From: Branchinecta lynchi
Lineage: Eukaryota; Arthropoda; Branchiopoda; Anostraca; Branchinectidae
Assembly (NCBI GenBank): GCA_023053575.1
Contig: JAKZAP010000010.1
Span: forward strand, 13,043,225-13,107,224
Reading direction: 5' to 3'
DNA: 64,000 nucleotides
Shown piece after piece: positions 59,885 through 64,000 of this stretch. The notes beneath the pieces are model-generated. The model did not search any database, was not told where the DNA came from, and worked only from the letters and a program-made list of their open reading frames with translations. Position 1 is the first letter of the stretch. Every line of letters begins with the position of its first letter. The translations under genes were made by a program, and so were the position numbers.

Positions 59885-60345
59885 TCCGGCCCTTCTTGGT
59901 AAGGGTCCTCTTCACTCTCAAGCGAGTTTTGTTTAGCTAGAGTCTGAAGAGGATTCTTAAATATTCCTTCAGCCCAAGCTGACTGCGAATCATATTTGAC
60001 GGAGCAAAACGGATATGTCAGCTACATTTTATTAGAGCTATATTTCGGCCCTTCTTGGCAAGGGTCCTCTTCAGGCTCAAGCTAGAAAATGAACTTCTGG
60101 AAAAACAACTAAAGATTCTTCCTTAAATATCTAATTTTGTGAACTTCTTATCGAAAATTGGTTGGAGTTAAAGCTGGTGTTGTGATTTCATTCTGGAAAC
60201 GGCTGCTGTTTTTGCTGTTCGAATGGGTCGTCGAAAGGGTAAAGATTCTTCTGCATTTTGATTTTTGAGTCAACTGTCTCTTCTCTTGCTAAGAAGGGCC
60301 GAAATAACGCTTGAATAATTTTGTGCTGACTTTTCCTTTGACGTT
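59885..60345 (-). repeat. Family J repeat, long copy (minus), with a second partial unit
   Basis: GGCCCTTCTTGGTAAGGGTC at 59898 and GGCCCTTCTTGGCAAGGGTC at 60050 mark two units. 59990-60265 aligns to the reverse complement of 31285-31590 in BUD13 intron 4. Confidence 0.7.
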
Positions 60346-60560
60346 CAGCACCATCAGATATGACTCGCAGCCACTTGTTCTGACTACTGATAAAAGGTTT
60401 AGGGTTTCTAGGGTCAAATTTGCTCTCTGGTTACGCATAGTAGAGGGATGGTACTTCGGACGGTTATGTTATCTCTGTTTTCTCCTAGTCCGTTGATTTC
60501 TTCTCAGTGCTAGAAGATGGCAAGGGTCTAACCACAAATGTGCTATCTAACAGATAACAC

Positions 60561-60825
60561 AAGGATGCGGAGTTTCAACAGACAACACCTGGGATGTAAT
60601 CTGTTGTGATTTTTGAAACGTTGTACGTGAATGTTATGCATAACAAGCATTACCGATGAGAAGAAAAATGCCCAAAATTTGTCGTTATGATATCAGGGGC
60701 GGTTTTTCGTCTCTTTCTGGCAATGCTTGTTATGCATAACTTGTCATGCATAATGTTTCAAAATCACAACAGATTACATACCAAGTGTTCTCTGTTGAGT
60801 GTTTTTGTTGAAACTGTGCATCCTT
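60561..60825. mobile_element. Family F foldback element, copy 2 (265 bp)
   Basis: AAGGATGCGGAGTTTCAAC ... GTTGAAACTGTGCATCCTT; same length as copy 1. Confidence 0.8.
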
Positions 60826-61075
60826 CCCCGTAAAATGTTTCTCCGAGTTGGGATTAGTGTTAACTGCAGTATTTGCTACTGGTAATAATCTTATCCATAC
60901 TAAGATAAGATACTAAGATTAATCTTATCTCTAAACTGTAAAAAGTTTCTCCATACAAAGATTAAAGTTAACTGCAGTATTTGCTACTCGGATTATTCTT
61001 ATCTCTAGAGAGATAAAATTAATACCAAATAGAGATAAGATGAATCTGATTAGCAAATACTGCAGTTAACTTTAA

Positions 61076-61517
61076 AGTTTAACTGAAAAGGGCAGAGATG
61101 GGACAGTCTTTTTACCCCTCGCTTCTTCACTTTAAGAGGCTTGAAGACCCGATGAAAATGCGTTGCTTCGTCGCTCCGCTATTGAAGAATAATCAGTTTT
61201 CAAATAGTGGAATTTCCCTGTCAGATTTGTGGTACTACCTGCTTCGTATGCTTGACGAAAGAGATTTATGAATTTTTTTGTTCCGGCACTAAGCAATCTT
61301 CAACAAGCTTCTCACCGCCCACTTAAAAGCAGCGTTTGTGTTCAGATTCAAATATTTCGCGCCATAGTAGAATTTGCGCTGTGGAGACAGCCGTAGATAT
61401 TCTGAACCTCGGTACTAGAGCAAATAGTGGAAAATAAGAAAATTTCTTAGCAGAATCCAAATAACTCAGCGTACTCAACTAAATGATACGAAAATAAGTT
61501 CTCTTTTCAGTTAAACT
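61076..61517. mobile_element. Family E TIR element (442 bp) nested in family D
   Basis: AGTTTAACTGAAAAGGGC ... CTCTTTTCAGTTAAACT, with TTAA at 61072-61075 and 61518-61521. The uninterrupted D copy at 23203 reads AACTTTAATC, so TTAA was present once before insertion. Confidence 0.85.
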
Positions 61518-61550
61518 TTAATCTTTGTACGGACAAACTTTTTGCAGTGT

Positions 61551-61830
61551 ACTATCTTTTTAGAAACAAGATTAATCCCAGTAGCAAACACTGCACATTC
61601 TTTTTTACAGTGTTGTGTTATATGTTATAAACATTCTGACAGAGGGTTAATTTTTTTTTTTTTTTACCTCGGACGGCTATTTTTATACCATTTTCTTTCC
61701 TACACTGTAAAAAGTTTCTCCGTATAAAGATTAAAGTTAACTGCAGTATTTGCTACTCGGATTCATCTTATCTCTACTTGGTAGTAATCTTATCTGTGTA
61801 GAGATAAGAATAATCTGAGTAGGAAGACTT
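61551..61830. repeat. Family D fragments
   Basis: A right-end piece 61551-61613 (AGATTAATCCCAGTAGC, TTTTTTACAGTG), a poly-T run, then a left-end piece from 61703 (CACTGTAAAAAGTTTCTCCG) cut by a LINE fragment at about 61825. Confidence 0.7.
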
Positions 61831-61839
61831 GAAAGCAGG

Positions 61840-62022
61840 AAGACTAAGCGCATGTTTCCGACACTCGGACAATATATTCCAAACATAAGGACCATGATGG
61901 CGAATTACAAAAGGTGCCCGAGTTGTGCTTCTAAACTCATGATTTAAATTATCCGCATTTCTTGTATTATGATTATGACGATCTCTAATATAAGTAAAAA
62001 GATTTTCCCCTTGAGGCACGAG
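61840..62022 (-). mobile_element. LINE C-terminal fragment
   Basis: Minus frame MPQGENLFTYIRDRHNHNTR, NADNLNHEFRSTTRAPFVIR, HHGPYVWNILSECRKHALSL, PAFKSSYSDY. The HxTRxxxxL...R...GPxxWNxLxxxxR...FKxxL pattern is the common end of jockey/CR1-type LINE ORF2. Confidence 0.65.
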
Positions 62023-62029
62023 TGCTCAT

Positions 62030-62310
62030 AGGCCCTTGTGATCATAGAGACCCCGAGAGAGCATTAGTCAGGCGCTTGTGCTCAATCATTGTCAAACTTT
62101 TGACGAGATAGTGAGGAATTCCCGAGCACCGCTTGTTTTGAGGCTACGGCAGTCGAAGAATTGCCTTGCGGCGATGGCTTCACACCCGCTATTCTACTGT
62201 CTACCTATTTGGAGACATCTGTCAAGTGTTGATTAATTAGTGTTTTTTGTGTTTGTAGTGTAGTATATGACGAAAGCTGAAATAAAGTTGAATAAATAAA
62301 TAAATAGGCC
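62030..62310 (+). mobile_element. LINE-like 3' end (+ strand) with (AAAT)n tail
   Basis: A ~65-codon open stretch (ISQALVLNHCQTFDEIVRNS) precedes GCTGAAATAAAGTTGAATAA and an AAATAAAT tail. No clear domain. Confidence 0.4.
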
Positions 62311-62825
62311 CTTGGGATCATGAAGATGTAACGTTTGCTCGAAAGGGTATTTTGTACGTTGCGGTAAATAATGAGAACCCTTATGGAATCCATTCACAAT
62401 CAAAACCCTTGAGGTAAAACCGACCATGGAACTTTGGGAATCTGAAAATAGATTTTGGGTCAATCGTATTTTTTAGTTTTTACACTTCGAAATCATTTGT
62501 AAGCAAAACCCTTGAGGCTCACATGACCATGGGCCCTGTGGATCATTAAAATGTATCTTTTGGTCAAAAGTTTTTTGTTTTTTTTTGTGGTTAAGATGCG
62601 CACTGAAGACGCAAGCAAAACTCTTGAGGCAAAAATGGTGTGGACCCTTGGGGATCGTAAGAATGTATCATTTCATTTTTAAAGCAAAGCCCTTGAGGCA
62701 AAGATGATCTTGCGTCCTTGTTGAACATGATTTTTTTGCTAAAACTTTCTTTTTTTTCACTTTGCGGTGAAGATTAGCACTTTAAGGGGAGTAATAAGGA
62801 AGTATTTTTTTTGTAACTTGCCATT
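62310..62825 (+). repeat. Family M tandem units, copy 2
   Basis: Four or so ~110-bp units with AGCAAAACCCTTGAGGC, CCATGGGCCCTGTGGATC and AAAATGTATC; same as 23862-24240. Confidence 0.7.
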
Positions 62826-62827
62826 TA

Positions 62828-63135
62828 TAACAAGAGCTATAAGCTCATATGGCACTTGCAACTGTATGTAGTAGGTAAGGGCTCTGTCAGATTGATTGGA
62901 TCCCTGGTATGCTTGTCAAGTTTCGTCTTGAAAAACCGGGAATTCCGGAAGCGCCCTCCCCCCCCCCCCCAAGTGTCAGGATCCAGTCCAATTGTGCAAA
63001 CGATTTATCTAGAATAAATGTTTGTTCTTCCCGGCAAGTTTAACTCCGATCCCTCCATTCTAACCGTTTATTGAGATTTCCGATCACCCCCTCCCAACTC
63101 CCCCATAGCTATTGAATCCGCTATCACAATTTGAG
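62828..63135 (+). repeat. Family G left-end copy
   Basis: AACAAGAGCTATAAGCTCAT, GTCAAGTTTCGTC, poly-C at 62958, GCAAGTTTAACTCCGATCCC. Confidence 0.7.
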
Positions 63136-63159
63136 ATGAACATTTGATAACAAGACCTA

Positions 63160-64000
63160 AGGTTTCTAGGATCCCAAAAATCTAATATTTGATCCAGACA
63201 ACTGGGTCTTGTCTTCGCCAGGCCAATCATTAGATAAAACCAAGTTCAGATATACCTCTATAAGCCATATCTATTTTGACGAAATTGACCGAAACTTCCT
63301 ACTTTACTTCTGCCGAATTTCCGGTATCGGCCGAGTCCCGAGCGAACTACTTGTCCAGCAAAAACAGAAAATTCTGAATCGAATTCAGCGTATCTCCTTA
63401 ACCCTATAAAGAACATCTAATAAATTTCAAATAAAACTTTTAGCTTATAAAAAAAACCCGGTTACAACCGGATTCCGGACGAATTATATGTCCGGTTAAA
63501 AAATGATTGTCATAATCAGACTCGACGTCTCTCCTTATCCCTAAGTCTGTCATCTAATCAACTTCAAATAGAACTTATTACTTTTAACAAATTTTCCGGT
63601 TTTGGCTGGATTTCGGGCGAACTTGTTGTCTGGGTAGAAAATCCTTTTCACATAAGTGTTCAGCACGAACATTTAATCAACTTCAAATGAAACTTTCACT
63701 TTTAACCAGCTTTCCGGTTTTTGCCGGATTCCGGGCGAACTACTTATCGGACGAGAAAACATTTTGCATATTCGTGTACAGCATGTCTTCTTACCCCATA
63801 ATCGACTATTACATTAGCTGTTTAAAAATATTTTGTTTGCCCCTTAATTTGACCCCCACCCCTAAATGGAGGGCTATAGAGCCCATCTACAAAATTGACA
63901 TTACCCTTGACCCAAAGAGTCCTCACACCAAGTTTCATTAAAATATCTCATTCCCTTCGAGAGTTATCGTGCTGACAGACGGACACCTTTTACGGTGTCA
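63160..64000 (-). repeat. Family C element, minus copy running off the window
   Basis: Starts with the reversed 3' end (CTAGGATCCCAAAAATCTAA, CCAGACAACTGGGTCTTGTC), then monomers, CACACCAAGTTTCATTAAAA and GACAGACGGACACC at the edge. Confidence 0.8.

Larger units (their letters stand above)
60482..61550 (+). repeat. Composite F+D repeat, copy 2, interrupted by family E
   Basis: Matches 22613-23243 from CTCCTAGTCCGT onward, with about one difference per 15-20 bases. Family E (61076-61517) interrupts it within AACTTTAATCTTTG. Confidence 0.85.

Overview
This is eukaryotic, almost certainly invertebrate animal, genomic DNA. It has GT-AG introns, one multi-exon host gene, and a background made almost wholly of transposable elements: several kinds of LINE, foldback and TIR miniature elements, and two large families of tandemly structured repeats. 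I see no bacterial operons, ribosome binding sites, CRISPR arrays or rRNA. The phylum cannot be fixed from the sequence alone.

Host gene. The only host protein gene I can defend is BUD13, a subunit of the RES (retention and splicing) complex of the spliceosome, on the + strand. I assembled it from five exons: 11029-11132, 13567-14326, 16915-17060, 29986-30161 and 31897-32072. All junctions are GT-AG and phase-consistent, giving a 453-residue protein. Exon 1 is short and was found by splicing logic and similarity to the family N-terminus. Introns are 2434, 2588, 12925 and 1735 bp and are full of repeats.

Layout. 1-2480: degenerate LINE. 2480-6400: sparse DNA with a TIR element (family A) and a LINE 3' end. 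6400-9993: a three-layer nest, in which an RNase H-bearing LINE is split by a younger LINE (79-bp identical target duplication) and by an 8-bp-TSD miniature element. 9996-10696: large foldback element with CACTA-like ends. 10706-10890: family B fragment just upstream of BUD13. 11029-32072: BUD13; its introns hold families B, C, D, E, F, G, J, K and M and LINE pieces. 32.3-64 kb: intergenic repeat mosaic with more copies of the same families, a RT-bearing LINE at 52.5-54.0 kb split by family A, and a chain of hAT-like elements at 57.3-59.1 kb.

Repeat family letters (my own labels). A: ~265-290 bp TIR element. B: ~290 bp TIR element with TAGTAACTA motifs. C: ~1.2 kb element bounded by GGGATCCC with ~125-bp internal repeats. 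D: palindromic TA-flanked MITE. E: ~430 bp TIR element at TTAA. F: 265-bp foldback. G: poly-C-rich long repeat. H, L, O, P: 8-bp-TSD hAT-like elements. I: CACTA-ended foldback. J, K, M, N: other dispersed repeats.

The main value of the window is the complete BUD13 gene model and several nested insertions in which the empty site can be read from the sequence, giving target-site duplications and relative ages.
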